A stretch of DNA of 64,000 bases from Amoebidium appalachense (GCA_963693365.1 CAVNZM010000012.1:3100001-3164000), one strand, 5' to 3'. Shown: positions 25,354 to 37,357, numbered from the stretch's first letter. Notes: generated by a model from the sequence alone, not told the origin. Numbers and translations: made by a program.

Positions 25354-25603
25354 GTTTCGAATTCTGCAGTTGTGGCGAAATGTAGCCTACGTCTAATGCT
25401 TGTAACCGAGTTGAAAAATGGATTGTAGCATCGATATCAACCTCGTGTTAATATTAGTTGGCATAGACGAGGTTTTACTGCAACGCCATTTGTCACTCCT
25501 TGAAAAATGCATAGCATTGTGATGCGAGATGCCTTCCTCCCAATATTAACACACCCACCTAGATCTGGGAAGCTTTCACATTCGCATGTATTAGTCCCCC
25601 CCC

Positions 25604-25674
<71 letters not shown>

Positions 25675-26285
25675 TCACTCACTCACACACACACTCACTC
25701 ACTCACTCACTCACTCACATACACACGCATGCATGCAGGTAGACATAGCGAATGAATTTGTGCATTTGACGTAGTGCAATAAATATCAAATTGCTCAGTT
25801 ATGTTGCCGCCACTCGAGCTGTTTGTGTGTGACCAGCAAAAGCAACGTGTATTGAAAGGACTGTTTTGTACATAAAAGACGGAAGAAGGGGCTGGACTCC
25901 CGTTGTTGTTTTTTCTTTTTTTCTTCTTTTTTTTTTTTTTTGCCCCTCGGTGGCACATCCTTTACCTATCCTGCTGGTCAGGTGAATATTAATTTGGATT
26001 CAGTAAACCAAATAAGGTGAACTTTGACGACTTTGGCCTCCGACGAAACTTCACTCGCTGGTTCTAGAACTTGTACTTGAATAATAAGAATATTATCATG
26101 TGACCCGGGTTCGGTAATATTTCGATTATGTTACTTGCTGGGAAAAAACTTTACAAGATGGATCAGCCCTCCCAGCAGTCCCAGCAGCAGCAGTGTACAC
26201 ATGTACCACGTGCACATGTAACAGTACTAATTAGCGCCTGCATACATGAGCTTGTGCTTGAAAGTTGTCCACGCGCAATATTTGC
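25354..26285. other. 3' flank of the Tim17-like gene and spacer
   Basis: AATAAA at 25779 is a plausible poly(A) signal. A C run then (CA)n (25597-25670) is followed by TCAC repeats to 25718. A T-rich stretch at 25911-25941. Nothing coding seen. Confidence 0.5.
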
Positions 26286-26603
26286 ATGCACCTGTCGTGG
26301 TTATTGTTTTATAAACGGCTGGCAGCTCTGTGTGCACAAGTTAAGCTCGATCCCAAACACTCAGTATATATGGCACCCTGCCCAGTGGCTACATATCAGA
26401 CGTGTACACCCTCTGTACGTACGTTCATGCTCGATAGCTCACACATGGATACGTATGAAATTCTGTTGGGTGCGTGTGACACGCCGTACACGTGGTCAAA
26501 ATGTGTGCCCCGTGGTGATTATTTAATTACTTGTGAACACAGAGTAACGTATCCTGCTTATCAGGTGCGTCTCTGTGGTCGAGGCCATAACGATAACGGT
26601 TGA
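26286..26603 (+). CDS. Small cysteine-containing ORF, unknown
   Basis: An open frame of 105 residues from ATG 26286 to TGA 26603 with non-repetitive composition and seven cysteines in the contexts ALCAQ, APCPV, QTCTP, GACDT, SKCVP, ITCEH and RLCGR. The N-terminus MHLSWLLFYKRLAALCAQ is hydrophobic but has an internal KR, so a signal peptide is doubtful. An overlapping frame starting at 26128 is also open, which weakens the case. It could be a small secreted protein or one exon of a larger gene. No family recognised. Confidence 0.35.
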   Translation: MHLSWLLFYKRLAALCAQVKLDPKHSVYMAPCPVATYQTCTPSVRTFMLDSSHMDTYEILLGACDTPYTWSKCVPRGDYLITCEHRVTYPAYQVRLCGRGHNDNG

Positions 26604-27469
26604 GTTGCGGCAGTTTCAAGCTAGCGCTGAACTCGAAGACTGCAGGCTTCACTTGGCCTTGAAGACGGGGCCAGCTGCCACTGCAGAGCTAATTAGCTAA
26701 CTCGATGGGCCTTTTCGCCGGAAATACAACCTATTGCCACTAAGATCGACAATAACTCGATGAAGAAAGGTAAGCCTATCATCCAGCTATGGCTGTACCG
26801 AGGCGTAGGCGGGAGAGGCACGCCAAGGGAATGCATGCTGCTCATCACGTGGGCAGTCCTACAGCTCGCCGGTGATAATGATCTATGAGGAATGTGTGAT
26901 GGGTACGTCAACCAATAGGAACGCATAATAGAATCTAAGAATAGATTGGTACCAGACAACCCGGCAGCTGCCTGTGATAGTGATGGGGTGGGCAGCGATA
27001 GTAAATGGTATACGTGACCGTTCATCTAAATTTACATTCTCAGCCACAAAAATTATGTGACGTATGAGTCGGTATGATTGAGCATTCATTGTTATACAAC
27101 ACGTGTGTAAATGTAGGCCCACGGACACTGTGATCAACCGGCGCCTTGGCCTCGCGATCGCGATATTGCGAGCGCTATGGCTAACCTATTCTGGTCACAA
27201 CTGTTTGACGTATGATATGTCATTGAGGTATCATAGACAACCGCGTATATTAGCTCGAAAAAGAGAAATTTATCCACACAACCTACTGTATGCGCACACA
27301 CACACACATCCCTTGCCTACAGTAGGTTTTCTTTGCATCGCGTTGACTCGAGTCTGAGGGCCTGAGGTTTAGCGTGACGTCATCATTACACTGCCGTCTT
27401 GTGATTAGCTCAAAGTCATGCATAATATGATTCCGTTCCTCACTGCAAAGCGATTGGCTAATGATCTTG

Positions 27470-27498
27470 GCGACGCCCACGAGCCGCGGGTATAAATA
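27470..27498 (+). promoter_or_regulatory. CCAAT/TATA promoter of the small secreted-protein gene
   Basis: An inverted CCAAT (GATTGGC) lies at 27451-27457 and TATAAATA at 27491-27498, about 90 bp before the ATG at 27586. The spacing suits a short 5' UTR. Confidence 0.6.
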
Positions 27499-27585
27499 AT
27501 CTCCCACACTCATTTCGCATTCACCAGAAAAACATCGAAACACCATCAACCAACAGCGACTTCGCCACCTTTTCCCAAAACAAAA

Positions 27586-27792
27586 ATGAAGTTCTTCGCC
27601 ATCCTCGCTCTGCCCGCCATTGTGCTCGGTGCTTCTGTCCCCGTTAGCTTCATTGACGAGATTGTGCCTATCTCTACACCCGTCTTCACTGCCCCCGCAT
27701 CTGCCACCACCACCGCTGCCGTTCTTGTGCGGAGATACGTTCAGGAGCTTGAAGTTATTGCACCGGCGCCTGAGCACACTCCCATTATGTAA
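27586..27792 (+). CDS. Small secreted precursor, paralogue 1
   Basis: Intronless 68-residue ORF. The N-terminus MKFFAILALPAIVLGASVPV is a clear signal peptide with cleavage expected after VLGA or nearby. The middle is Ala/Thr/Ser/Pro-rich. A dibasic VRR at about residues 49-51 precedes the C-terminal peptide YVQELEVIAPAPEHTPIM. The same plan, with the same MKFFAILALPA start and RR, occurs in the gene at 34246. A TATA box lies upstream. The layout resembles precursors cut by Kex2/furin-type proteases to release a short peptide; that processing is inferred. No family recognised. Confidence 0.75.
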   Translation: MKFFAILALPAIVLGASVPVSFIDEIVPISTPVFTAPASATTTAAVLVRRYVQELEVIAPAPEHTPIM

Positions 27793-28375
27793 GGAAGGTG
27801 CAAACAGTGGGTGAATGGGGGATGAATCCTCATGCGAATGTATCCGTATAGTTCGTACTGAATATGAATGACTCTACCCTGGTGGCTCGAGGTGAAGAGG
27901 GAAAAGAGACAGAAACAACTGTAGTTTAAGGGGCCCCAGCCCTGCAGCCTTGAGGCAATGACAGATGGTCCCCAACGGTCAAGGAAGAGAGAAAATGTTT
28001 TCCCTTATGGATCAGAAAACACTACGTTCGTCATGTGATGAAGTTGGTTTATTTAACATCAGTGTGTATGTACATATGTGATGATGAAATTATTAATGTG
28101 CTTTCTTCCTTTTGAAATGTCCATTATTAGATCAGTTATTATTGTTGTGTGCTGTGCGCACATCTTGGAATTGACATGCAAAGTTTCGTTGACGATTGGA
28201 TAAAATAAAAGTGTACAGTTACCTACTTTGACTTGAACGTGTGCGTTCCTTTTATTATCAATATATGTTAGTGACTTCCCCTTAGTTAGACTTCTGTGCT
28301 GCTCTGTCAGGAGGGCCTCCACATAATCACATGCTCTCCTCTCGGATCCATCTCCTGGTCCCCCCTCGTTTTACA
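27793..28375. other. 3' flank, no gene
   Basis: AT-rich unique sequence with AATAAA-like signals (ATAAAATAAAAG near 28199), the likely 3' UTR or terminator region of the preceding small gene. No coding signal. Confidence 0.4.
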
Positions 28376-28378
28376 CCC

Positions 28379-28412
<34 letters not shown>

Positions 28413-28505
28413 ATCTCCCCGCCGCCCAACCCCCCCCCCTCATCTCCCCGCCGCCCCAACCCCCCCCCCCCCCCCCCTTTCCCCCCCCCCCCCCCCCCCC
28501 CCCCC
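28376..28505. repeat. C-run cluster with duplicated block
   Basis: Long C runs separated by two copies of 'ctcatctccccgccgcccc' about 30 bp apart (28411 and 28439). Confidence 0.9.
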
Positions 28506-28639
28506 ACCCTCTTCTGCGAGGTTTCATTTACTGTAGCGAAAAAGCAGGGAAAAAATCGGTAGAGATTTTCACATAGTGACTGAAAGACCATGAGTAGTTG
28601 TTACCAACACATGTTTAACCACCATGCACGTACGTTTGT

Positions 28640-29430
28640 GTGCTTTTGCAGACAATCCACTCCCATAGTTGGAACGTGGTATCAACAGTGTGTGCATATG
28701 TGTACGTACGATGTGCATGTGTGTCGTACAAGCAGACCCCGTTGTGAATGTGTTCGTGTGTTGAAGGGGTAAGTTCACGTCGCCCGGTATACCAAGGCAC
28801 GACGTAGTGTAGATGTGGAATTGCTATTGATATTGTGTGTGAGATGCCGGTGTCAAAGGGAAGAAGCGGAAGAAGAAGCATCTCGGATATCGAATTCAGT
28901 GTCTTCTAAAGTTTGCCCCTGCTCTCTTCTTCCCCCCCCCCCCCCCCCCCCCTTTTTTTTTTTTTTTTCCAGCCCATGTGTGCTTGCATCTGAGTGAGTG
29001 GGTTTCAGTGTGTGTGCGCGCGCAAGTGTATGTGTGTGGGGGGAGGGGGAGAGGGGGAGAGGGGGGAGGGGGGGAGGGGGGAGAGGGGGTGGACATTAGC
29101 AATGTTTTTTACCTTATTCGTGTTACAGAATACAATCCAGGGCAACTACACATATGCAGTATCATCGATTTCTTTGATAGTAATGGGTCACCAGCCACTC
29201 TCACAAGACCAGTGGGTGATTCTTATTTGAAAACCCCCCCTTCCCTCTGTACATCCTCCCCCCTTTCCCCGCCCTTTCTGCCTGTTTAATAAAGAAAAGG
29301 GAACAAAAACGAAGGGGAAAAAATTCGCAATTAGCTTGCACACAGCATGACGTATACACACGGCTACACTGGCACACACCCCCTATCACACCTTAAGCTT
29401 GTTGACTGGGGCATCGAATTCGTAGGTAAG
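28640..29430 (+). other. Possible exons of an unrecognised plus-strand gene
   Basis: Three acceptor-like AGs open short non-repetitive stretches: 'tgcttttgcag' at 28650, 'cgtgttacag' before 29129 (reads EYNPGQLHICSIIDFFDSNG in one frame), and 29400-29426 (KLVDWGIEFVG) ending at a perfect GTAAGT donor. AATAAA lies at 29287. Phases were not reconciled and no family was recognised. Confidence 0.25.
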
Positions 29431-29559
29431 TGCAATACAAAGCATGGCACACATATGCAATCATGCGTCGCACACGGCACACACATACACACAGGAACGC
29501 ATGTGTCCCCGCGCTCACACATAGATAGACAATAGATGATGATGAACACAATGTTACAT

Positions 29560-29628
29560 ACTACTCGGGCGCACACACGCACACACACTTCACACACGCA
29601 CACACATACACACACGCGCGCAAGCGTG

Positions 29629-29691
<63 letters not shown>

Positions 29692-30420
29692 CACACACAC
29701 CGCCAAACACACACACACCATGACATGCAAAACACGGACACGGCATACACACACACCACACCCCTACACATTCAAACACTCAAACAACTGCAAACAAATA
29801 ACCCCGCACGCATATGTAAACGCACATACCGTCACACGCACCGTACCTTGCCGTCAAACACTGATACCCGTGCACACAAATATGTGGGCGTGTGCACACA
29901 CACACCTACACACACACACACAACACAAGTGCACTGGCGCGGGCGGGCGGGCCCATGTACACCCTGGAGCACTGAGGCAATGCACACAAACAACCATACA
30001 CGCAGCGGGAGAATAAAATAATCAGTGTTTATATCATCGGAAAATGTGGTAAAACCATGCTGTGGAAGCTACAGCTTGACCCCTTGCTGTGCTAGAATGT
30101 ACATGCCATTAATAACCAGCCAAGACTAATCCTGATGGTACTGCATGCCGCTCTGACAGACACCACATCCGCATGCACACACACTCACACATGTACACAC
30201 ACACACACGTATACACACACACCGGCGCACACACACACATACGTGCACGCACATACACACACGCGCGCACACACATACACACACATACGCACTTGCGCAC
30301 ACATATGAATCACACATACAAGCACATACACACAAACACACACACACACACACACACACAAAACAAAACAAAAAACACACACGAATACACAAACACACAC
30401 CCACACACATGTCAGGTTAG
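29560..30420. repeat. (CA)n-rich region
   Basis: Pure CA at 29635-29690, then imperfect CA repeats to 29930 and again 30170-30410. A short unique segment at 30000-30130 has no convincing exon. Confidence 0.9.
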
Positions 30421-30519
30421 TGTGCACCGATATTCGGGCATGTGCCCGTGCCCTGGTTTCTGATCTAGTATTTTGACACCCAGCGCGCTGCAGCACTGCA
30501 TGGCTTAGAAATTTTTGTA

Positions 30520-30730
30520 TTGAAAATGGGGGGGGGGGGGGGGGGGGGGTAGTAAGTATCGGCGTCCCCCCTGGCAGTACCGCCCTTCCCCCTCCCCCTT
30601 CCTTCCCCCCCTCCCTCCCCGGAGGGGCTACTCACCCCCCTCCCGGGGTGGGTGGGGTGGTGGGTCCTTCCCCCCTCCTCCCCCTCCCCCTCCCTCCTGC
30701 CCCCCTCCCCCCCCCCTCCCCCCTCCCCCC

Positions 30731-30764
<34 letters not shown>

Positions 30765-30930
30765 ACCATCACCACCACCACTCATCTCACGCTGCGTGCC
30801 CGTGATCATGGCCAGAGCCTCTTTTCCACCCACCAAAGGTTGTATTCTTTCCTTTTTTTTCTTTCTTCTTTTTTCTTTTTTTGGAAGAATTGTTTCTGTT
30901 TTGACCACTTATGCATACCCCCCCCCTCCC

Positions 30931-30961
<31 letters not shown>

Positions 30962-31320
30962 ACTCCGCACCTTGGCACAAACACACACACACACACACAC
31001 ACACAAACATCCACCCACCCACCTACCCACCCACCCACACACCCACCCACACACACAGTCACACGCAGACACGCACACACGCACACACTTTCCACCTCTT
31101 CGGGCTGGTGCTCTTCTTCTGCCGATCCGTACTATTTGTGTGTTGTTTGCAAGGTCTGCTTTGTGTTGTCTGCGGCAAAATTGTACGACCAATATGATCT
31201 ATATATATTATTTCCAACGACCCCCTCCCCCCTCCCCCCCATCCCCCTCCCCCCCCCCCCCCCCCCCCCACGCACACACACCCTCCCGCCCACTAGAGTA
31301 CTCCCCCCTCCCCCCTCCGA
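30520..31320 (-). other. Low-complexity region with possible minus-strand exons
   Basis: Two short unique islands stand in C-run/CA sequence. About 31185-31105 on the minus strand follows a good acceptor (TTTTGCCGCAG) and ends before GTGGAAAG, reading SRPCKQHTNSTDRQKKSTSP. About 30822-30795 reads ALAMITGTQ before GTGAGA. Product unknown. Confidence 0.2.
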
Positions 31321-31421
31321 GTCACCCTGCTCATTTACACATGTACACGTAAATTAATAATTGATGCACGTGCACACGCGCACGCACGCACCCGCCCAAC
31401 CACACACACAACAAAAGACGC

Positions 31422-31425
<4 letters not shown>

Positions 31426-31496
<71 letters not shown>
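31426..31496. repeat. (CA)n microsatellite
   Basis: About 70 bp of pure CA immediately upstream of the transposon insertion. Confidence 0.97.
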
Positions 31497-31498
<2 letters not shown>

Positions 31499-31743
31499 AC
31501 ACACACACACTGTCGCACACACACTCAGATGCAACGGCCAACTATTTCTCAGGGCCTGTTTGGCAGCACCCCAATAATCGTATTCGTATTTAGGCCCTAA
31601 ATACGATCTACCGTATTTACAAAATTTATCGTGGTATGCGTATTTAGGGCCTAAATACGGTTGGTGCCTTCCAAACGCTGTCAGGCGTGACTGGTCACAT
31701 AAAATGTCGAATTGTCGATACATGTTCACGAGATCTGATTGGC

Positions 31744-31778
31744 CCACGGCCATCTAGGGTGTTTCTAGATGGCCGTGG
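31744..31778. repeat. 14-bp inverted repeat inside the transposon
   Basis: CCACGGCCATCTAG (31744-31757) and its complement CTAGATGGCCGTGG (31765-31778) with a 7-base loop. Confidence 0.95.
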
Positions 31779-32451
31779 ATTGGCCCTATTCGCACCCATT
31801 GATCATCCTTCGGTATTTAGTATTCCATGCATATAGATAGGCTGGTGCAGCTGTAGTCAGTATTACAGCGAACGGCAAAAACGAGTCACCGACAGTGAGC
31901 CTTGTTCTGTTTAACAATAGGTTAGAATGTCTGTTATTGAAGGGATACTGCCAGTAATTGCGGTGGCTAGCCTTGCTAGAGACCTCGTTTTACATCACCA
32001 ATTGCGTTCGTCCCTGGCATTCCCCACATATCTGAACACATAGTGAGTGTTAAGATTTGTCCTTGTCTATGCAGTACTCGTGGTGCCTGCATGTCACCGA
32101 GTTGTTTGTACATGTACATTTGATTGTTTTTATTAATGCATATATCGGAGTCCAGTATTGTTTCAATGATTATTATGGCATATATATATATATATATACA
32201 GTCTGAGCTTGTGATCATGCACCGTGTAGGGTTCCTCGTCCTCTGTCTTACCTGTGCAGCCCAAATTCATGTGCCAATTTTAACTGAGCATGTACACAAA
32301 ATGACGTGTATGACACCGACCTTCTTTTTAACAGTGAATTGTTCACTGGCATGCGTACTGTAGTAAAAATGTGCCCTCCGCGGCTTTCGCTGTACCATTG
32401 GCTAGCTGATAGCCAATTAATGATGCGAAATGCTCTGATTGGCTAATTTCC

Positions 32452-32505
32452 TATATCGTATTTACGAAAATCACCTCCGGAGGTGATTTTCGTAAATACG
32501 ATATA
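32452..32505. repeat. Perfect 54-bp palindrome inside the transposon
   Basis: Centred on CCTCC|GGAGG between 32478 and 32479; both arms carry CGTATTTACGAAAATCACC. No loop. Confidence 0.97.
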
Positions 32506-32642
32506 AAAGCGATCCCTATCGTATTTACAAAAAATAAAAGCCCGCGGCGTGTTTGGCATGCCACGGGATCGTATACGTATTTAGGCCCTAAATACGAATA
32601 CGATAAAAAACCGTATTTAGCGCGCTACCAAACAGGCCCTCA

Positions 32643-33487
32643 GTATGAATTATTATGGGGGTCAGGTAGTCGTGCTCACTGTGCAGTGTTCCTGTAGGTA
32701 CCTGTGTGGCGGGGAAGGTACAAATGTGTGTGTGGTGTCGGTTTGTGTATCTGCATGTTCATATGTATGTTGGGTGCTCATAGCTGGTCAAAGTTTGTGC
32801 ACCATTTGTGCGTGTCTAGTACATGCGTGTGCAGCCGGTACGTGTGAATCAAGTACGATTGAATGTGTGTGCGTGTGCGCGCTCGGTGGGGTGATTGGCG
32901 ACGAGTGCAGGGGGGGGGGGGGGGGGGGGGGGGGGAGGGAGGGGGGGAGGGGGGGAGGGGGGAGGGGGAGGGGAGGGGGGACGGGGGGAGTATGACCGAG
33001 CGGCGTATGTATGCTACTAAGGTTCGGGTGATCAAGGACTCTTCTTATCCTCAATGTTTACATTTTGGCAATGTATGCAAGCCGCTGCTATAATAGGACT
33101 ATTATATTTATGATCAAGTTATGAGAGTCACATGATGGCAGCCTATGGGCTCACTTACCCAAATGGGTGGTGGGTTCCCCTCCCCGGCCTCCCCCTGCTA
33201 GCCGGAGGGTGAACGGTGTCCCCTCCCCCACCCCCCACCCCCCTCGCTTCGGGGGGAAACCACCTGTCCAAAGGGGTGGCCATGGGTGGCCGGTCCGGAC
33301 CCCCCCCCCCCCCTCCCCCTCCCCCCCCCCCCCCCCCCCCCCCCTCAAGTTACTACTACACCCCTCCCCGTTTCAAAATCAAGAATCCCTTCAGTGCTGC
33401 AGTACACATGTATGAAGTGCCACTAAGTTAGGCTTGTAGCACAAACAGATACGACCCGGCCACGGAGGCCACGGCAGATGCTTTTTT

Positions 33488-33528
<41 letters not shown>

Positions 33529-34245
33529 GTAGCTACATATTGAAGGGAGAGGTGAAGGACGGGCAACACAGCTGCATGTGGCACCTACATACTCCATGCG
33601 GCATGCCATCCTGGTGAACATGCATATGCTGCTGGTGTGTGCCTACTGCCCACCCGGCGGCCCAGAATCATTGCACCACAACGGCCAAGGTGTTTCACCA
33701 GGTATGCAGATCTATTCGAACCCTGGCCATATCATATCAATGTGTCAATGTCATATATCTGCGCTGCTGGATCCAATCTACAGAACTCGTGAGCATCAAA
33801 TCACATCATGCATTCTACATTTATCCAAGAGCAATCATTTAAGCAATGAAAATGCTTTGAAGCGTTTTGGTTCTGTTGCCGCACACAAGCCACGTACAGG
33901 ACCTCGATCCCGCGCAGACTGAGCAGCAAGCGAGAGTAGGCCCGGTCACCAGGGCTTCAAATACTGTGGCTATCATGTGATTCACAATCATTCACTGTGA
34001 GATCTAGATCTTCATCGTGAACTCCCCACATAATATCTCATTGGTTTTCAGTCACGACAGTTATCAGACCCTTTCTTATCAAAGATTACTACTGGCGGAT
34101 GCCCTAATCTCGCATGATCGCCATCTCACAGCCGCTGGTGTAAAAGCCGCAGTTGTCCACAAATCATCTGAGTCACAAAACTCAGTCCGTCAACCTGTAA
34201 CAGATACTGTCACGCGTAAACCCGTTTGCACTTTCGTATACAGCA
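32643..34245. other. Unique sequence with G/C runs; one candidate exon
   Basis: G run at 32911-32935, C run at 33300-33344, T run then G run at 33482-33527. The best coding trace is 33572-33711 (plus), described separately. The stretch 33712-34245 is AT-rich and includes the 5' flank of the second small secreted-protein gene. Confidence 0.4.
33572..33711 (+). other. Candidate internal exon, product unknown
   Basis: Begins after GCAACACAG and ends at a strong donor CCAG|GTATGC. One frame is open throughout and reads YSMRHAILVNMHMLLVCAYC followed by PPGGPESLHHNGQGVSP. No neighbouring exon could be joined. Confidence 0.35.
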
Positions 34246-34475
34246 TGAAGTTCTTCGCAATTCTCGCTCTGCCGGCCCTTGTTCTGGGTGCCGCCATCCC
34301 CGTTCAGTTTGTAAATATGAACGACTTCGTGCCTGCAACTGCGGACACGCCGTTTTTCTCAGAACCCACACCTGTTCCAACCCCATCTCCCACCCCGTCT
34401 GTGCGCAACCATGTTGTGCGGAGGGACCTGGAGATGCCTGTACCTACACCGGAGGCAACCCCCGTCATGATGTAA
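34246..34475 (+). CDS. Small secreted precursor, paralogue 2
   Basis: Intronless ORF of 76 residues. The signal peptide MKFFAILALPALVLGAAIPV is nearly identical to that of the gene at 27586. The middle region is Pro/Thr-rich (PTPVPTPSPTPS-like). VVRR precedes the C-terminal peptide DLEMPVPTPEATPVMM. Both paralogues share signal peptide, low-complexity spacer, dibasic site and an acidic/proline C-terminal peptide ending TP(I/V)M. Conservation is strongest in the signal peptide and weaker in the predicted mature peptide, as for related precursors with diverged products. Confidence 0.75.
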
Positions 34476-34763
34476 AGAGTAACGAACAGCGAATGAATGT
34501 GACGAACAGTGAATGAATGCGAGCGAATGTAACGGTGCAGTCTGGTCAACCTGCTGCAGTCGACAAGGATATGCGACGAGGAAAATGGCGTCGAATTGAA
34601 GTACAACGAATGTGATGCTTTTTATGTGTAAATCCCTGAATGAATGACGAAATGTTATAAATTTATAACTAATAATTAAATAACTTCGAAATGGATAACT
34701 TCGAATAAAAAAAATCAGAATTCTCCGTTAACGTTTCTGTGGCACCTCAATTTGCTTCTGCAG

Positions 34764-34805
<42 letters not shown>

Positions 34806-34842
34806 TTCCTCTCACGTTCCTAACAATACTACTCTTTTTTAC

Positions 34843-34876
<34 letters not shown>

Positions 34877-35340
34877 TTATCCCGGTTTGTTCCCAGAGGG
34901 ACCCCTTGGGCCCTCATGAGAGGGAACTACCGTCTTAGCGTCTTCCACCCAGCACCGGCAGTGCTCTAGCTAGGGTGCTACGGTATTATTAGCTAGGCTA
35001 ACACACCACTACCAATTCTAAGAATTCGATGACACTTAGCCCAGGGTTTTCCACCCCAGCTTCGTCGGTAACTACTCTCTTTTATGCTATCCCACTTTTT
35101 TCGAGGGGGAAAGGGGGAGGGGGGGGGGGGGGGGGTAGGGGGATCCTCGTGGGGTGGGAACTAGACCGGCTGTACCCCAGCTAGGGCAATACAAAACTAC
35201 TCTCATACCTCCCCTTTCGTTTGATGATGAGAGTTTCAACCCTCAATACCGTCTTTATTGCCTTGCGTTTAATGTGGGTGGGCAGCTATAGGCAATGGTG
35301 GAACAGAAATGGGTTGCCATGTAACAAGAAATTTCGAAGG
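34476..35340. other. 3' flank, (ATT)n and unidentified sequence
   Basis: AATAAA-like signals near 34701. C run 34768-34803. (ATT)n at 34842-34875. From 34880 to 35220 there is GC-mixed sequence with short inverted repeats and no coding signal. Confidence 0.5.
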
Positions 35341-35549
35341 CTTTCATACAGAAATAGACACGTGTTGAGAAGATGTGTTTGTTTGTGTGTGAGCACACGT
35401 GCGTATGTGTTGTGTTGGTTTTGGGTACAATGTATGTGTGCATGTGTGCGTGTGCGCGCGTGTGTGTGTGTGTATGCGTGAGCTTGTGTGCGCTTGTGTG
35501 TGTGTGTTTCTGTATGTGTGTGTATGTGTGTGTGTGTGTGTGTGTGTCA

Positions 35550-35551
35550 AG

Positions 35552-35634
<83 letters not shown>

Positions 35635-35655
35635 TGTCTGTGTGTGTGTGTGTGT
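35550..35655. repeat. (GT)n microsatellite
   Basis: About 80 bp of pure GT within a wider degenerate GT region (35390-35850). Further pure arrays lie at 36158-36240, 36575-36615 and 36665-36705. No exon found in 35340-36900. Confidence 0.96.
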
Positions 35656-36154
35656 GCCCACGCGCGCGCACGCCCGCGCACGTGCGTTCCCGAGTACGCG
35701 TGTGCTTGCACTTGTGTGTTCGTGTGTACGTGTGAATTATACGGTCTGCTTGTGTGTGCCATGTGTGCCTGTGTGCCTGTGTGTGTGTGTGTGTGTGCAT
35801 GTCCATACACGTGCATGTGCGTGCATATCCATGCACGTGTGTATGCGTGTGCACATCAGCTGATGCATTCATGCACATGCTCAAGTGCTTGGGTCTTTGA
35901 CTCGGTTTTGTGTGGTTGTGTTCACTCCCTAATTTGTGTGCATTTTGATTGTCTTTAACCTGCGCAGATTATTTTTGTCTAGCTTCTATTCATTGCTCTC
36001 AGAACCAGAGCACATACACACACACCCACACACACTACACACTACACACACAATGTTATAAACGCACACATCATGTGACACACATAGGCTTGCGGCCCAG
36101 ATGTGAGTGTGATTTTGGGTGTACGACTGTGCATGTACGAGCGGTTTCACGGCT

Positions 36155-36254
<100 letters not shown>

Positions 36255-36569
36255 CGTGTGTGTGTGTGTGTGTGTGTGCTCGTGCGTGTGTGTGTACAGT
36301 ATGTACCTATACGAGGGTCGGCGTGTGTAAAATGCAGGTTGACATGATGTGCCCGGGTATGTAAGTGTGTCCGTGTGTGCATTGTAATCCACTGTGCGTG
36401 GATGTCAGTAGCCTTTTGTGTTCGCGTATCAAATGATTTCCCGTTTGGCCCATCTTGTGTTGTGAGCTTGCACGAACAAGCACACGCGGGCTATTCATAG
36501 GTGGACAGTGTGTGCTTCTGTGTGTGCATGCATGTGTGTGTGCAGTGTGTGTGTGTGTGTATTGTGTTT

Positions 36570-36616
<47 letters not shown>

Positions 36617-36659
36617 ATGTGTGTGTGTGTGCAGTGTGTGTGTGTGCGTGTGAAAGTTT

Positions 36660-36706
<47 letters not shown>

Positions 36707-36989
36707 ATGTGTGTGTGTGTGTGTTTGTGTGTGCGCGCGCGTGCGTGCGTGCGCGCGTGCGTGCGTGTGTGCGTGCGTGCGGGCATGAGCTTGAGTGCGT
36801 GTGTGTGTGCGCGTACGTGTGTGCGTGTGTGTGTGCATGCGTACGCGTGCGTGCGTGCGTAGGCGTGCATGCGCTTATTTGTGCGTGTATCGCTGTGTCT
36901 GCTGTTGAATTTTTGCAGGCATGCGTTTGCGGGTGCAAATGGCCTTTGCCTGTGTGCGTACATGTGCATGGTCTTCAGGTACATGTAGG

Positions 36990-37357
36990 CTGCATCAATG
37001 ATCTATAATGCATTTGCTCTATAGGTGTGCCACGGTGTGCATGAGTTCTGCGGGTTCCCACTTCAAGTTCCAATCCCGGGCCTCCCTTTTCTCCCCCCCC
37101 CCCCCCCTCCCCTCCCTCCCCCCTCTCTGTCGGCAGGCGGCCAGTGTATACACTTCCTTGCTCAAGTGTTGCTGTTGTTTAGAATCTGAGGTGATACCAC
37201 TGGGCCACACTGGGAAAGGGCATGGCTTCCATCCCTGTTTCGCATACTGAAGCACCGGAGGGGCGGGGCGGGGCCGGGGGGTGGAGTGGGGGGGGTGGGG
37301 GGGGGGGGGGGGGGGGGTAAATATCATTAAATTAATGACCACCGGTACCCAAAGGGT

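Larger units (their letters stand above)
31552..32639. mobile_element. Non-autonomous DNA transposon, Tourist/PIF-Harbinger-like
   Basis: Terminal inverted repeats GGGCCTGTTTGG at 31552 and CCAAACAGGCCC ending at 32639, flanked by TCA on both sides (31549-31551 and 32640-32642) as a 3-bp target-site duplication. Length 1,088 bp. The ends resemble the GGGxCTGTTTGG termini of Tourist MITEs; a 3-bp duplication is normal for PIF/Harbinger, although usually TWA. Subterminal motifs CGTATTTAGG or CGTATTTAC recur at both ends, as expected for transposase-binding sites. No transposase ORF, so mobilisation would need an element elsewhere. Confidence 0.88.
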
